A DNA stretch of 64,000 nucleotides, from assembly GCF_021284765.1 (NCBI RefSeq), contig NZ_CP089924.1, forward strand, positions 2,560,001-2,624,000. Reading direction: 5' to 3'. Below, one piece after another: positions 35,366-44,871 of the stretch. Within the stretch, counting starts at the first letter, position 1. Every line of letters begins with the position of its first letter. Below the pieces are notes generated by a model, which was not told the DNA's origin, ran no database searches, and saw nothing but the letters and a program-made list of their open reading frames with translations. This DNA is from Lysobacter sp. 5GHs7-4. GTDB lineage: Bacteria; Pseudomonadota; Gammaproteobacteria; Xanthomonadales; Xanthomonadaceae. Both the position numbers and the translations under genes were made by a program.

Positions 35366-36418
35366 TCAGCCTGCCACCACGCCCCGCGGCAGCTGCATCG
35401 TGATGCAATGCAGGCTGCCGTTCTGCCAGATCAGCGCGCGGCAGGGCACGGGCACGATCTCGCGATCCGGGAAGGCCTGGGCCAGCACGGCCTGGGCCTG
35501 GACGTCGGCGACATCGCCGTAGGCCGGCATCAGCACGGCGCCGTTGACGATGAGGAAGTTGGCGTAACTCGCTGCCAGTCTTCGGTTTTCACCTTGCTCA
35601 TTTGCGTCGATGACCGGTTGCGGCCAGGGCAGTGCGAACAGCCGGTAGGGCTGGCCGTCGCGGGTGCGTAGCGCCGCCAGCTCGGCGGCCATGGCCTGCA
35701 GCTCGGCGTAATGGCTGTCGGCCGGGTCGTCGCAGCCCTGGTAAACGATGGCGTCGGGAGCGGCGAAACGGGCCAGGGTGTCGATGTGGGCGTCGGTGTC
35801 GTCGCCTTCGAGATAGCCGTGATCCAGCCACAGCACGCGGTCCTGGCGCAGCCAGTCCGACAGCTGGGCGGTGATCTGCTCGCGGCTGGCGTCCGGGTGG
35901 CGCTCGTGCAGGCACTGCCAGGTGCTCAACAGGGTGCCCGCGCCGTCGGTTTCGATGGCGCCGCCTTCCAAAGCGAAATCAATGCTTTGGCGATCACTGT
36001 TCAAGAAGATTCCCTGGTCGTGCAGGCGCTCGACCAGCAGATCGTCCTGGCTGGCGTCGAACTTGCCGCCCCAGCCGGTGAAGCGGAAATCGAGCAGGCG
36101 GAAGCCGTTGCCGTCGCGCAAGCTGATCGGGCCGGAATCGCGCAGCCAGGTGTCGTCGTAGGGCGCTTCGACGAAACGCACCCGGTCCATGTCGATGCGG
36201 GCCGAGGACAGGCGCGCGCGCGCATAGGCCTGCACGTCGTCGTCGGCGACGCAGACGATCGCCGGCTGGAAGCGGGTGATCGCCGCGACCAGGGCGATGT
36301 AGGTCTCTTCGACCTCGCCCAGGCGCTCGGCCCAGTCGGTGTCGGCGTTCGGCCAGGCGATCAGGACCGCGGACTGGGGTTCCCACTCCGCGGGGAAGCG
36401 CAATGCTTGCTCGGTCAA
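35366..36418 (-). CDS. aguA: agmatine deiminase
   Basis: Peptidylarginine-deiminase-fold enzyme that turns agmatine into N-carbamoylputrescine and ammonia. Start chosen as TTG at 36418 (TTG-ACC-GAG-CAA), about 8 bases after GAGAG; this gives 350 residues, the family size, and MTEQALRFPAEWEPQSAVLI is the usual N-terminus. Motifs: WLRDSGP, LEGGAIETDG, and the nucleophile C338 in NGSLHC. The aguB gene is downstream, completing the two-step route from agmatine to putrescine. Confidence 0.96.
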   Translation of the reverse strand: MTEQALRFPAEWEPQSAVLIAWPNADTDWAERLGEVEETYIALVAAITRFQPAIVCVADDDVQAYARARLSSARIDMDRVRFVEAPYDDTWLRDSGPISLRDGNGFRLLDFRFTGWGGKFDASQDDLLVERLHDQGIFLNSDRQSIDFALEGGAIETDGAGTLLSTWQCLHERHPDASREQITAQLSDWLRQDRVLWLDHGYLEGDDTDAHIDTLARFAAPDAIVYQGCDDPADSHYAELQAMAAELAALRTRDGQPYRLFALPWPQPVIDANEQGENRRLAASYANFLIVNGAVLMPAYGDVADVQAQAVLAQAFPDREIVPVPCRALIWQNGSLHCITMQLPRGVVAG

Positions 36419-36441
36419 AACTACGCTCTCGTTCGGCGGCG

Positions 36442-36777
36442 TCAGCGCACGGGCGGCTTGGGCCCGATTTCCTGCGCGTCGGCCTTGTTGGCGACCACGT
36501 CGACCACCTTGTTCTTCTCGAAGTACACGGTGAACGCCGGGTAGACCCAACGGTTGATGGTGGGCCACTGGCGCTTCTGGCCGCCGCGCGGATCCAGGCG
36601 CTCGGCCGGGGCACCGTAGCGGGACTCGACCTGGGCCATGGTCTGGCCGCGGACGGGCATGGCCGCCTTGTTCTCTTCGGACACGCGCTCGATCAGCAGG
36701 GTGTCGGCGGAGGCGGCGGCGGACAGGAGCAGCAGGGCGGCAAACACTAGTGCGGCGGGAGCGGTGCGGGACGTCAT
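36442..36777 (-). CDS. small periplasmic protein, SmpA/OmlA-like, function unknown
   Basis: A 111-residue protein; ATG at 36777 gives a signal peptide (about 1-24, ending ASADT). The mature part has RGQTMAQVESRYGAPAERL, like the SmpA/BamE-type strand-helix motif, and INRWVYPAFTVYFEKNKVV. It ends with KPPVR. The stop is 23 bases from the aguA start. Function unknown; a lipoprotein cysteine is not present. Confidence 0.8.
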   Translation of the reverse strand: MTSRTAPAALVFAALLLLSAAASADTLLIERVSEENKAAMPVRGQTMAQVESRYGAPAERLDPRGGQKRQWPTINRWVYPAFTVYFEKNKVVDVVANKADAQEIGPKPPVR

Positions 36778-36897
36778 GGGTGCAACCTCGCTGGTGGACG
36801 CGAGATTGTACGCACAAGCCCCGATGCCACGGCAGCACGCGGCCGTCACGTTTTCGCGATCCGGCCGGGGCGGCCGGGACGCGTCGGCGCAACGCAG

Positions 36898-36920
36898 AAA
36901 GGCCGCCTCGCGGCGGCCTT
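36898..36920 (-). terminator. intrinsic terminator of rpmJ
   Basis: AAGGCCGCC tcgc GGCGGCCTT (36899-36920) is a perfect 9-bp stem with a 4-base loop. It is followed on the minus strand by TTTC. It lies about 40 bases beyond the rpmJ stop. Confidence 0.85.
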
Positions 36921-36961
36921 CCAGTCGAACTGCCGGGGCGCGAGCGCCCGCGGACGGCTGC

Positions 36962-37087
36962 TTAGCGCTGACGCGCCTTGAAGCGGGGGTTCGACTTGCA
37001 GATCACGAAGACCTTGCCACGGCGGCGAACGACTTTGCAGTCGCGGTGACGGTTCTTCGCCGACTTCAGGGAGGACAGGACCTTCAT
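36962..37087 (-). CDS. rpmJ: 50S ribosomal protein L36, short 41-residue type
   Basis: [20 protein letters not shown] begins a 41-residue L36. It has the C-minus (zinc-free, YkgO-like) pattern, with only scattered Cys (positions 17 and 30) and no full zinc site. A standalone gene with its own promoter and terminator. In Gammaproteobacteria the zinc-free form is often used under zinc shortage, but in Xanthomonads it is the ordinary copy. Confidence 0.97.
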   Translation of the reverse strand: MKVLSSLKSAKNRHRDCKVVRRRGKVFVICKSNPRFKARQR

Positions 37088-37126
37088 GACAGACCTCGGC
37101 AACAGGATTGAATTAGACAGCCCGCG

Positions 37127-37156
37127 ATCATAGCGGGTATTTCCCACTACGATCAA
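37127..37156 (-). promoter_or_regulatory. sigma-70 promoter of rpmJ
   Basis: On the minus strand TTGATC (37156-37151) and TATGAT (37132-37127) are separated by 18 bases, close to consensus. The transcript would begin about 40 bases before the rpmJ ATG at 37087. Confidence 0.75.
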
Positions 37157-37275
37157 GTGCTTGCACGAAAAAAGTTGCGCGCGGCCAGGGCCGGCCGTTT
37201 TCGGCGGCCCCGCTGAGGGCCGATCAGGGCCTGCACGGGCGGCGGCTGGGGCGCGTCGGCGTTCATAATAGCGGC

Positions 37276-37962
37276 ATGACCAACTCCCACGACAGCGCCA
37301 TCCCCGTCCTCACCATCGACGGCCCCTCCGGTTCCGGCAAGGGCACCATCAGCCGCCTGGTCGCCCAGTCCCTGGGCTGGCATTACCTGGATTCCGGCGC
37401 CCTCTACCGCGCGGTCGGCGTGGCCGCCGGCTGGGCCGACCTGGACCTGGCCGACCCGGCCGCCCTGGTGCGCTGCGCCTTCGATACCCGCATCGGCTTC
37501 CGCGACGACGAGCGCGGCGAGCTGCGGGTGCTGGTCAACGACCAGGACGCCACCGACGAGCTGCGCACCGAGACCGCCGGCGCCGCCGCGTCCGCCATCG
37601 CCGCCATCCCCGAGGTCCGGGCCGCGCTCAAGGACCGCCAGCGCGCCTTCCGCCAGCCGCCGGGCCTGGTCGCCGACGGCCGCGACATGGGCACGGTGAT
37701 CTTCCCCGACGCCGCCTATAAGGTCTTCCTGACCGCCAGCGCCGAGGAGAGGGCCGAAAGGCGCTATAAGCAGTTGAAAGACAAAGGGGTTTCCGTTACT
37801 TTAGACGGTCTGCTGCGGGAGATTCTCGCCCGCGACGCCCGCGACGCACAGCGTGCGGTGGCACCGCTGCGCCCGGCCGACGACGCCGTACGCATCGATA
37901 CCACCGGCCTGGGCATCGCGCAGGTGGTCGAACGCGTGCTGGCCTTGTTGCCGGCGCGCTGA
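37276..37962 (+). CDS. cmk: cytidylate kinase
   Basis: Phosphorylates CMP and dCMP with ATP. It has 228 residues; P-loop GPSGSGKGT (16-24), [14 protein letters not shown], and the CMP-binding RPPG-like [18 protein letters not shown] region. The short insert type I layout is normal. The rpsA gene follows after 207 bases, the common cmk-rpsA-ihf order in Gammaproteobacteria. Confidence 0.97.
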   Translation: MTNSHDSAIPVLTIDGPSGSGKGTISRLVAQSLGWHYLDSGALYRAVGVAAGWADLDLADPAALVRCAFDTRIGFRDDERGELRVLVNDQDATDELRTETAGAAASAIAAIPEVRAALKDRQRAFRQPPGLVADGRDMGTVIFPDAAYKVFLTASAEERAERRYKQLKDKGVSVTLDGLLREILARDARDAQRAVAPLRPADDAVRIDTTGLGIAQVVERVLALLPAR

Positions 37963-38009
37963 CGTTTCCGCAAACGCGGATCGAACGCCGCAGAACAACC
38001 GCAGTAAAC

Positions 38010-38169
38010 CAACCAGCCCCATCGCAATCCCGCGATGGGATCCACAACGACACATGGCGCAGCGTCACCGCGCCACATAACGGGTGGGTCGACCACGCGC
38101 TGCTTGCGTCGCCATGACGGCGACGATGCCAGCCGGTGCGGCCCGTGTGTTCAACAGAGTATTCAACTA
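38010..38169 (+). promoter_or_regulatory. structured rpsA leader
   Basis: The leader has hairpins CCCATCGC/GCGATGGG (38018-38039, 6-base loop) and GTCGCC/GGCGAC (38108-38124, 5-base loop). No good Shine-Dalgarno precedes the rpsA ATG (AACAGAGTATTCAACTA). In E. coli the rpsA leader is structured, lacks a strong SD and mediates S1 autoregulation; the same logic is inferred here. Confidence 0.5.
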
Positions 38170-39861
38170 ATGACCGAATCATTTGCCGAGCTGTTCGAAC
38201 AGAGCCAGCAGTACCTGGCCAAGCTGAAGCCGGGCGCCATCGTCACCGGCGTAGTCGTGGAAGTCCGCGGCGACGTGGTGGTGATTAACGCCGGCCTGAA
38301 GTCCGAAGGCATCGTGCCGATCGAACAGTTCCGTAACGACGCCGGCGAGATCGACGTTGCCGAAGGCGACGAAGTCAAGGTCGCCCTCGACTCGATCGAG
38401 AACGGCTTCGGCGAAACCGTGCTGTCCCGCGAGAAGGCCAAGCGCGCGATGGTGTGGGACGAGCTCGAAGAGGCGCTCGAAAAGAACGAGACCATCACCG
38501 GCCGCATCAGCGGCAAGGTCAAGGGTGGTTTCACCGTCGACATCAAGGATGTCCGCGGCTTCCTGCCGGGTTCGCTGGTGGACGTGCGCCCCGTGCGCGA
38601 CTCCGCCTACCTGGAAGGCAAGGAACTCGAGTTCAAGCTCATCAAGCTCGATCGCAAGCGCAATAACATCGTCGTCTCCCGCCGTGCGGTGGTCGAGAGC
38701 GAGTACAGCGTCGAGCGCGAGCAGCTGATGGAGAAGCTGCAGGAAGGCGCGATCCTGAAGGGCGTCGTCAAGAACCTCACCGATTACGGTGCGTTCGTCG
38801 ACCTCGGCGGCATCGACGGCCTGCTGCACATCACCGACATGGCGTGGAAGCGCGTGCGTCACCCGTCGGAAGTCGTGGAAGTCGGCCAGGAGCTGGACGT
38901 CCGCGTGCTCAAGTACGACCGCGAGCGCAACCGCGTCAGCCTCGGCCTCAAGCAGCTGGGCGAGGATCCGTGGGACAACATCGCGCGCCGCTACCCGGCC
39001 GACACCCGCGTGTTCGGCAAGGTCAGCAACGTCACCGATTACGGCGCGTTCGTCGAGATCGAGCCGGGCGTCGAAGGCCTGGTCCACGTCTCCGAAATGG
39101 ATTGGACCAACAAGAACGTCAACCCGTCCAAGATCGTGCAGGTCGGCGACGAAGTTCAGGTCATGGTGCTGGACGTCGATGAAGAGCGTCGCCGTATCTC
39201 GCTGGGCATGAAGCAGGTCACCTCGAACCCGTGGGAGACCTTCGCGGCCATCCACAAGAAGGGCGACAAGGTCGAAGGCCAGATCAAGTCGATCACCGAC
39301 TTCGGCATCTTCATCGGCCTGGACGGCGGCATCGACGGCCTGGTCCACCTGTCCGACATCAGCTGGAACACCACCGGCGAAGACGTGGTCCGCAACTACA
39401 AGAAGGGCGACACCCTGGAAGCCGTCGTCCTGGCCGTGGATCCGGAGCGCGAGCGCATCAGCCTGGGCGTCAAGCAGCTGGAGCAGGACCCGATGGGTCA
39501 GTACGTCGCCTCCAACGCCAAGGGCTCGATCGTCAAGGGCGTGGTGAAGGAAGTCGACGCCAAGGGCGCCACCATCGAGCTGGCCGACGGCATCGAAGGC
39601 TACGTCGCCGCGCGCGACATCGCCAAGGAGCGCGTCGAGGACGCCACCCAGTACCTCAAGGTGGGTCAGGAAGTCGAAGCCAAGATCGTCGGCACGGACC
39701 GCAAGGGCCGTTCCATGCAGCTGTCGATCAAGGCCAAGGACGAAGCCGAGCAGCAGGAGGCCCTGGCCGACTACAACCGCGCGGCCTCGGAAGCTTCCAG
39801 CGGCACCACCAAGCTGGGCGCGCTGCTGCGCGAGCAGCTGAGCGGCAACAAGTCCGAGTAA
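38170..39861 (+). CDS. rpsA: 30S ribosomal protein S1
   Basis: RNA-binding ribosomal protein that brings mRNA to the 30S subunit. The ATG at 38170 gives [20 protein letters not shown] and 563 residues, the expected size; the longer upstream frame is not supported. Six S1/OB repeats can be traced, with four strong copies carrying [36 protein letters not shown] or [21 protein letters not shown] perfect palindrome follows the gene. Confidence 0.98.
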   Translation: MTESFAELFEQSQQYLAKLKPGAIVTGVVVEVRGDVVVINAGLKSEGIVPIEQFRNDAGEIDVAEGDEVKVALDSIENGFGETVLSREKAKRAMVWDELEEALEKNETITGRISGKVKGGFTVDIKDVRGFLPGSLVDVRPVRDSAYLEGKELEFKLIKLDRKRNNIVVSRRAVVESEYSVEREQLMEKLQEGAILKGVVKNLTDYGAFVDLGGIDGLLHITDMAWKRVRHPSEVVEVGQELDVRVLKYDRERNRVSLGLKQLGEDPWDNIARRYPADTRVFGKVSNVTDYGAFVEIEPGVEGLVHVSEMDWTNKNVNPSKIVQVGDEVQVMVLDVDEERRRISLGMKQVTSNPWETFAAIHKKGDKVEGQIKSITDFGIFIGLDGGIDGLVHLSDISWNTTGEDVVRNYKKGDTLEAVVLAVDPERERISLGVKQLEQDPMGQYVASNAKGSIVKGVVKEVDAKGATIELADGIEGYVAARDIAKERVEDATQYLKVGQEVEAKIVGTDRKGRSMQLSIKAKDEAEQQEALADYNRAASEASSGTTKLGALLREQLSGNKSE

Positions 39862-39871
39862 TGGCAACACC

Positions 39872-39901
39872 CATGCCGCGCCGGGCGACCGGCGCGGCAT
39901 G
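39872..39901. terminator. long perfect hairpin after rpsA
   Basis: CATGCCGCGCCGG gcga CCGGCGCGGCATG is a perfect 13-bp stem with a tetraloop starting 10 bases after the rpsA stop. It has no T tract, so it may be an mRNA-stabilising hairpin or a weak terminator rather than a full intrinsic terminator. A second near-palindrome (about 39918-39941) follows. Confidence 0.6.
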
Positions 39902-40018
39902 CAGGCACTACCGCGGAGGCGGCCCGGTCAGCCGGGTCGCCTTCGATTTGTGGCACCGTCGCGGCGCCGTGGTACCGGCACCGTTCCGACATCCCAGTAC
40001 AGAGCCAGCGCAGCGCCC

Positions 40019-40324
40019 ATGACCAAGTCCGAACTCATCGAGATCCTTTCCCAGCGTCAGGCCCACCTGAAGGGCGACGACGTGGATCTGGCGGTGAAGG
40101 CCCTGCTCGAAATGATGGGCGGCGCGTTGTCGGTGGGCGAGCGCATCGAGATCCGCGGCTTCGGCAGCTTCTCGCTGCATTTCCGTCCGCCGCGCCTGGG
40201 CCGCAACCCCAAGACTGGCGAGTCGGTGGCATTGCCCGGCAAGCACGTCCCGCATTTCAAGCCCGGCAAGGAACTGCGCGAACGCGTCAGCGGCGTGTCG
40301 CCGCTGGACGACGACGCGGCCTGA
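40019..40324 (+). CDS. ihfB: integration host factor subunit beta
   Basis: DNA-bending HU/IHF protein, the beta subunit. ATG at 40019 gives 101 residues starting [14 protein letters not shown]; the IHF signature [24 protein letters not shown] stretch ([20 protein letters not shown]) and [10 protein letters not shown] are intact. The proline that intercalates DNA is in the GRNPKTGE arm. Follows rpsA by 157 bases, the usual arrangement. Confidence 0.97.
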   Translation: MTKSELIEILSQRQAHLKGDDVDLAVKALLEMMGGALSVGERIEIRGFGSFSLHFRPPRLGRNPKTGESVALPGKHVPHFKPGKELRERVSGVSPLDDDAA

Positions 40325-40511
40325 GCGCGCGCCGGCGTTACCCGATCGCCGTCCCGGAACGGGGCAGGGCGAACCTCTCTTATCTGTGTACGCTAGCCGT
40401 CGCCGTTTTCGCGTGCGCGTCGCCAGCGCCTGCGCTCCCGCCATCCACCGCTTAACCGCTGCGCTGCGCCTCCGCTAAGCTAGGGGCGACACCGCGGACG
40501 CCGGAACCCCC

Positions 40512-40766
40512 ATGCGCCTGATCCGTTTCCTCATCGCCTTCGTCTGCCTCGCGGCCGGCGCCACCGTCGGCGCGCTCAACCGGCAGATCGTGCCCATCGA
40601 CCTGGGCTTCGGCACCTTTCCCACCACCCTGGGCGTGGCCCTGATCGTGTCCTTGCTGATCGGCGTGCTCGCCGGCGGCCTGGCGATCACCGCCAGCCTG
40701 GTGCTGCCGCTGCGCCGCCGCCTGGCGCGCGCCGAGCGCAGCGCCGCCCTGCCGCGCGAGGCCTGA
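40512..40766 (+). CDS. lapA: LapA-domain membrane protein
   Basis: An 84-residue inner-membrane protein with two membrane segments (about 4-22 and 36-60), like the LapA/DUF1049 family. LapA works with LapB (next gene, 3 bases on) in controlling lipopolysaccharide synthesis by FtsH-dependent LpxC turnover. The symbol rests on the pairing with LapB and the family. Confidence 0.9.
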   Translation: MRLIRFLIAFVCLAAGATVGALNRQIVPIDLGFGTFPTTLGVALIVSLLIGVLAGGLAITASLVLPLRRRLARAERSAALPREA

Positions 40767-40769
40767 CGC

Positions 40770-41945
40770 ATGGCCTTCATCAGCGAATGGTTCTGGTTCT
40801 TCCTGCTGCTGCCGATCGCGGCCATCAGCGGCTGGGTGATCGGCCGCCGCGGCGGCGAGCGCCACAGCGACAACCAGGTCAGCCATCTCTCGACCACCTA
40901 CTTCCGCGGCTTGAACTACCTGCTCAACGAGCAGCCCGACAAGGCGATCGAGATCTTCCTGCACATCGCCGAACTGGATAAGGACACCTTCGAGACTCAA
41001 GTCGCGCTGGGCCACCTGTTCCGCCGCCGCGGCGAGGTCGACCGCGCGATCCGCCTGCACCAGGCGCTGGTGCAGCGCCCGGGCCTGAGCGACCAGCAGA
41101 AGGTCCAGGCGCTGCTGGCGCTGGGCGAGGACTACATGCGCTCGGGCCTGCTCGACCGCGCCGAGACCGTGTTCAGCGATCTGGTCGCTCTGGACATGGC
41201 GCCGCTGGCGCTGCGCCACCTGATCGGCATCTATCAGTCCGAACGCGACTGGGACAAGGCGATCGAGAACGCGCGCCGCTACGAGGCCGCCACCGGCGAG
41301 CCGATGGGCAAGCTGATCGCGCAGTTCGAATGCGAGCTGGCCGACCGCCAGCGCGCCGCCGGCGACGTCGACGCCGCGCGCGCCGCGGTCAAGCGCGCCT
41401 ATGAGGCCGACGCCAACTCCGTGCGCGCCGGCATGCTGGAGGGCCGCATCGAGGTCGACGCCGGCCACGACGCCGCCGCGATCCGCGCGTTCGAGCGCGT
41501 GGCCCGCGCCGACCCCGACTACCTGCCGGAAGTGCTGCCCTCGCTGCTGAGCTGCTACGAGCGCGACGGCGACCCGACCGGCGCGCGCGCGTTCCTGGCC
41601 GAGATGTGCGAGCACTACCGCGGCATCGCTCCGGTACTGGCCCTGACCCGCATGGTCGAGGCCGAGGACGGCGTGCCGGCCGCGCGCGCCTACCTCGCAC
41701 GCCAGCTCAAGGACCGTCCCTCGGTGCGCGGCGAGGCCGCCCTGATCGACCTGACCCTGGCCGAGGGCGCCGATCCGCTGGCGACTCTGCACGACCTCAA
41801 GCACATCACCGACCAGTTGCTGGTGCGCAACCCCAGCTACCGCTGCAACCGCTGCGGTTTCGGCGCGCGCAGCCACCACTGGCAATGCCCCAGTTGCAAG
41901 GAATGGGGAACGGTCAAGCCGCTGCTGAACTACGCGGTGGTCTGA
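40770..41945 (+). CDS. lapB: LPS assembly protein LapB
   Basis: A 391-residue protein: an N-terminal membrane anchor (about 6-22), about nine TPR-like helical hairpins, and a C-terminal rubredoxin-type metal site, C359-x2-C362 and C373-x2-C376. LapB recruits LpxC to FtsH and coordinates LPS assembly at the inner membrane. Directly preceded by lapA, as in many Gammaproteobacteria, and followed 3 bases on by a polyprenyl-phosphate sugar transferase. Confidence 0.96.
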   Translation: MAFISEWFWFFLLLPIAAISGWVIGRRGGERHSDNQVSHLSTTYFRGLNYLLNEQPDKAIEIFLHIAELDKDTFETQVALGHLFRRRGEVDRAIRLHQALVQRPGLSDQQKVQALLALGEDYMRSGLLDRAETVFSDLVALDMAPLALRHLIGIYQSERDWDKAIENARRYEAATGEPMGKLIAQFECELADRQRAAGDVDAARAAVKRAYEADANSVRAGMLEGRIEVDAGHDAAAIRAFERVARADPDYLPEVLPSLLSCYERDGDPTGARAFLAEMCEHYRGIAPVLALTRMVEAEDGVPAARAYLARQLKDRPSVRGEAALIDLTLAEGADPLATLHDLKHITDQLLVRNPSYRCNRCGFGARSHHWQCPSCKEWGTVKPLLNYAVV

Positions 41946-41948
41946 ACT

Positions 41949-42929
41949 ATGACGAGTTGGCTGATGACCCACCTGCTGATCGGTGCGGTCGGCACTTGGC
42001 TGGCGCGCTGGTACGCGCTGCGCATCCAGCTGATTGACCAGCCCGGCGAACGTCGCAGCCACAGCGTGGCGACCCCGCGCGGCGGCGGCATCGCGCTGGT
42101 GATCTCCCTGCTGGTGGCCACCCTGGCGCTGGCGGTGCGCCTGCCGGCGCAGGCGCCGCTGCTGGCCGCGTTCGGCCTGGGCCTGGCGCTGGTCGCCGGG
42201 GTCGGGCTGATCGACGACCACCGGCCGCTGTCGGCGCGGCTGCGCCTGGGCGTGCACGCGCTGGCGGCGGCGATCTTCGCCTACGCGGTCTGGCACGTGC
42301 TGGACGCGCCCTGGCTGGCCCTGGGCGCGTTCGTGGCGGCGCTGGTGCTGACCAACGTCTGCAACTTCATGGACGGCATCAACGGCCTGGCCGCCAGTCA
42401 GGCCGCACTGGCCGCCCTGGCCCTGGGCTGGCTGGCCGGAGCGCCCGGTCTGTGGCTGGGGCTGGCCCTGGCCGCGGCCTGCCTGGGTTTCCTGCCGTTC
42501 AACTTCCCGCGTGCGCGGATCTTCATGGGCGATGTCGGCAGCGGTGCGCTGGGTTTCGCCCTGGCCGGGCTGGCGGTGTTCGCCGCGGCCGGACTGGGCA
42601 GCCGATCAGCGGTCGTGCTGATGCCGCTGTCGGCGTTCCTTGTCGACGCGGGCTTGACACTGTTGCGACGCATGCTGCGACGGGAGTCATGGTGGACGGC
42701 ACACGCACAGCACACTTATCAGGTGTGGGCCAGGAGGGTGGGGCACACCAAAGTCACCATCGCCTACGCCATACATACGCTCTTAGCTGTGCTGTCGCTC
42801 CCAGTCCTGTTGCGGATGGGAATGGCTTTCATGCTGTGTACGGTTCTGGCGTGGTATATGTCCGGCGCTTTTTTGTGGTGGTGGCTGCAGCGCTCCGGCT
42901 CCGAGCCGGTTTCGGATTCTCCCGGCTAG
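41949..42929 (+). CDS. WecA-like polyprenyl-phosphate sugar-1-phosphate transferase
   Basis: MraY/WecA-family membrane enzyme that transfers a sugar phosphate to undecaprenyl phosphate to start O-antigen or exopolysaccharide synthesis. It has 326 residues with about ten hydrophobic segments. Motifs: RRSHSVATPRGGG, GLIDDHRPLS, NVCNFMDGINGLA and FPRARIFMGDVGSGALGF. The last 80 codons are less GC-rich than the rest. It starts 3 bases after lapB and precedes a WbpM-like gene by 16 bases. Confidence 0.93.
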   Translation: MTSWLMTHLLIGAVGTWLARWYALRIQLIDQPGERRSHSVATPRGGGIALVISLLVATLALAVRLPAQAPLLAAFGLGLALVAGVGLIDDHRPLSARLRLGVHALAAAIFAYAVWHVLDAPWLALGAFVAALVLTNVCNFMDGINGLAASQAALAALALGWLAGAPGLWLGLALAAACLGFLPFNFPRARIFMGDVGSGALGFALAGLAVFAAAGLGSRSAVVLMPLSAFLVDAGLTLLRRMLRRESWWTAHAQHTYQVWARRVGHTKVTIAYAIHTLLAVLSLPVLLRMGMAFMLCTVLAWYMSGAFLWWWLQRSGSEPVSDSPG

Positions 42930-42945
42930 GTCTTACTGTTCAAAT

Positions 42946-44871
42946 ATGGGGCATGGAATGAGCTCATGGCGCGATCGTCTTAAAGGTGCACTGCCGCGCA
43001 TGGCGGTAGTCGCGCACGATCTCGCGATGGTGTGGTTGGTCTGGCAGGCGCTGTACCGCCTGCGCTTCGGCATCATCCCCGCGCCGGTGCCGCTGCCGCT
43101 GTGGTCGACCGAGATCGCGTTGGTGATGGTGGCTCAGGGCCTGGTGTTCTGGCAGGTCGGTTTGTACCGCGGCCTGTGGCGCTTCGCCGGCGTGCCCGAT
43201 CTTTGGAACATCTTCAAAGCCTGCATGCTCGGTCTGTTCGCGATCGTGCTGGTGCTGTTCCTGTACAACCGTCTCGATACGACCATGCCGCGCACGGTGC
43301 TGGTGCTGTATCCGGTGGTGCTGGTCGGCATGCTGGGCGCGCCGCGCCTGCTGTACCGCGCCTGGAAGGACAGCCGCGTCGAGCGCACCAGCACCTCCTC
43401 GGTGCGCATCCTGATCCTCGGCGCCGGCCGCGCCGGCGAAGCCTTGGTGCGCGACCTGCGCCGCTTCGGCACTTACGAACCGGTCGGCTTCCTCGACGAC
43501 GCCGCGCGTCTGCGCGGCAGCAAGGTGCAGGGCGTGCCGGTGCTGGGCCGCGTGCCGGAAGTGGCCGAGATCGCGCGCGAGACCGCCGCCAAGCTGCTGG
43601 TGATCGCGATGCCTTCGGCCGACGCCAATGCGCTGCAGCGCGTGGTCATCGCCTGCGAACGCACCGGCCTGCCGTTCCGCATGGTGCCGCGCCTGCAGGA
43701 CGTACTGGAAGGCCGTTCGCTGCCGGGCGAGCTGAAGGAAGTGGCGATCGAGGATTTGCTCGGCCGCAAGCCGGTGCTGCCGGACTGGAAGGCGATCCGC
43801 GGCTGGTTGGGCGCGCGTTCGGTGCTGGTCACCGGCGCCGGCGGTTCGATCGGTTCCGAGCTGTGCCGCCAGTGCGCGCGCCATGGTGCGCGCCGCATCG
43901 CCCTGATCGAAATCGACGAGCTTGCGCTGACCCAGACCGAGGCCGCGCTGCGCCGCGATTTCCCGGATCTGGAATACATCCCGATCCTGGGCGACTGCGG
44001 CGACCCGGCGGTGATCGCCTTCGCGCTGGACCAGTCCGAGCCCGACGCGGTCTTCCACGCCGCCGCCTACAAGCAGGTGCCGCTGCTGGAAGCGCAGCTG
44101 CGCGAGGCGGTGCGCAACAACGTGCTGTCCACCGCCACCGTGGCCAAGGCCTGCCGCGAGGCCGGCGTCGGCACCTTCGTGCTGATCTCCACCGACAAGG
44201 CGGTGGACCCGGTCAACGTGTTGGGCGCGACCAAACGCCTGGCCGAAATGACCTGCCAGTCGCTGGCCGACCAGCGCTCGACCCGTTTCGTGACCGTGCG
44301 CTTCGGCAACGTGCTGGACTCGGCCGGCAGCGTGGTGCCGCTGTTCCGCGAACAGATCCGCAGCGGCGGCCCGGTCACGGTCACCGATCCGGAAGTCACG
44401 CGCTTCTTCATGACCATTCCCGAGGCCTGCCAGCTGATCCTGCAGGCCTCCGCGATCGGCACCCACGAGGCGATCTACACCCTCGACATGGGCGAGCCGG
44501 TGCCGATCCGTCTGCTCGCCGAGCAGATGATCCGCCTGGCCGGCAAGCAGCCGGGCCGCGACGTGGCGATCATCTACACCGGTCTGCGCCCGGGCGAGAA
44601 GCTGCACGAGACGCTGTTCCACGCCGACGAGCGCTACCGCCCGACCCAGCATCCGAAGATCCTGCAGGCCGAGCCGCGCGACGTGTCCGCGCACGCGATC
44701 GAGTCGGCCATCGCGCAGCTGCGCGAGGCCTCGGCGCGCTACGACCGCGACCTGCTCAACCAGCTGCTGCGCCAGGCCGTGCCCGAGTTCGCGCCGGTCG
44801 GCGAGCATCCCGATTACGTCGAGTCCGCCACCGTGGTGGCGTTCCCCGCACGCAACGCCAGGAAGGTTTGA
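42946..44871 (+). CDS. WbpM/CapD-like nucleotide-sugar 4,6-dehydratase
   Basis: A 641-residue membrane-anchored SDR. An N-terminal four-segment membrane region (to about residue 130), a first Rossmann motif (GAGRAGEAL, near residue 156), and the catalytic domain beginning GAGGSIGSELCR near residue 303. The TDKAVDPVNVLGATKR block marks the UDP-GlcNAc 4,6-dehydratase group (FlaA1/WbpM). It likely makes the precursor for an O-antigen sugar. ATG 42958 is a possible alternative start. The stop overlaps the galU start by one base (TGATG). Confidence 0.94.
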   Translation: MGHGMSSWRDRLKGALPRMAVVAHDLAMVWLVWQALYRLRFGIIPAPVPLPLWSTEIALVMVAQGLVFWQVGLYRGLWRFAGVPDLWNIFKACMLGLFAIVLVLFLYNRLDTTMPRTVLVLYPVVLVGMLGAPRLLYRAWKDSRVERTSTSSVRILILGAGRAGEALVRDLRRFGTYEPVGFLDDAARLRGSKVQGVPVLGRVPEVAEIARETAAKLLVIAMPSADANALQRVVIACERTGLPFRMVPRLQDVLEGRSLPGELKEVAIEDLLGRKPVLPDWKAIRGWLGARSVLVTGAGGSIGSELCRQCARHGARRIALIEIDELALTQTEAALRRDFPDLEYIPILGDCGDPAVIAFALDQSEPDAVFHAAAYKQVPLLEAQLREAVRNNVLSTATVAKACREAGVGTFVLISTDKAVDPVNVLGATKRLAEMTCQSLADQRSTRFVTVRFGNVLDSAGSVVPLFREQIRSGGPVTVTDPEVTRFFMTIPEACQLILQASAIGTHEAIYTLDMGEPVPIRLLAEQMIRLAGKQPGRDVAIIYTGLRPGEKLHETLFHADERYRPTQHPKILQAEPRDVSAHAIESAIAQLREASARYDRDLLNQLLRQAVPEFAPVGEHPDYVESATVVAFPARNARKV

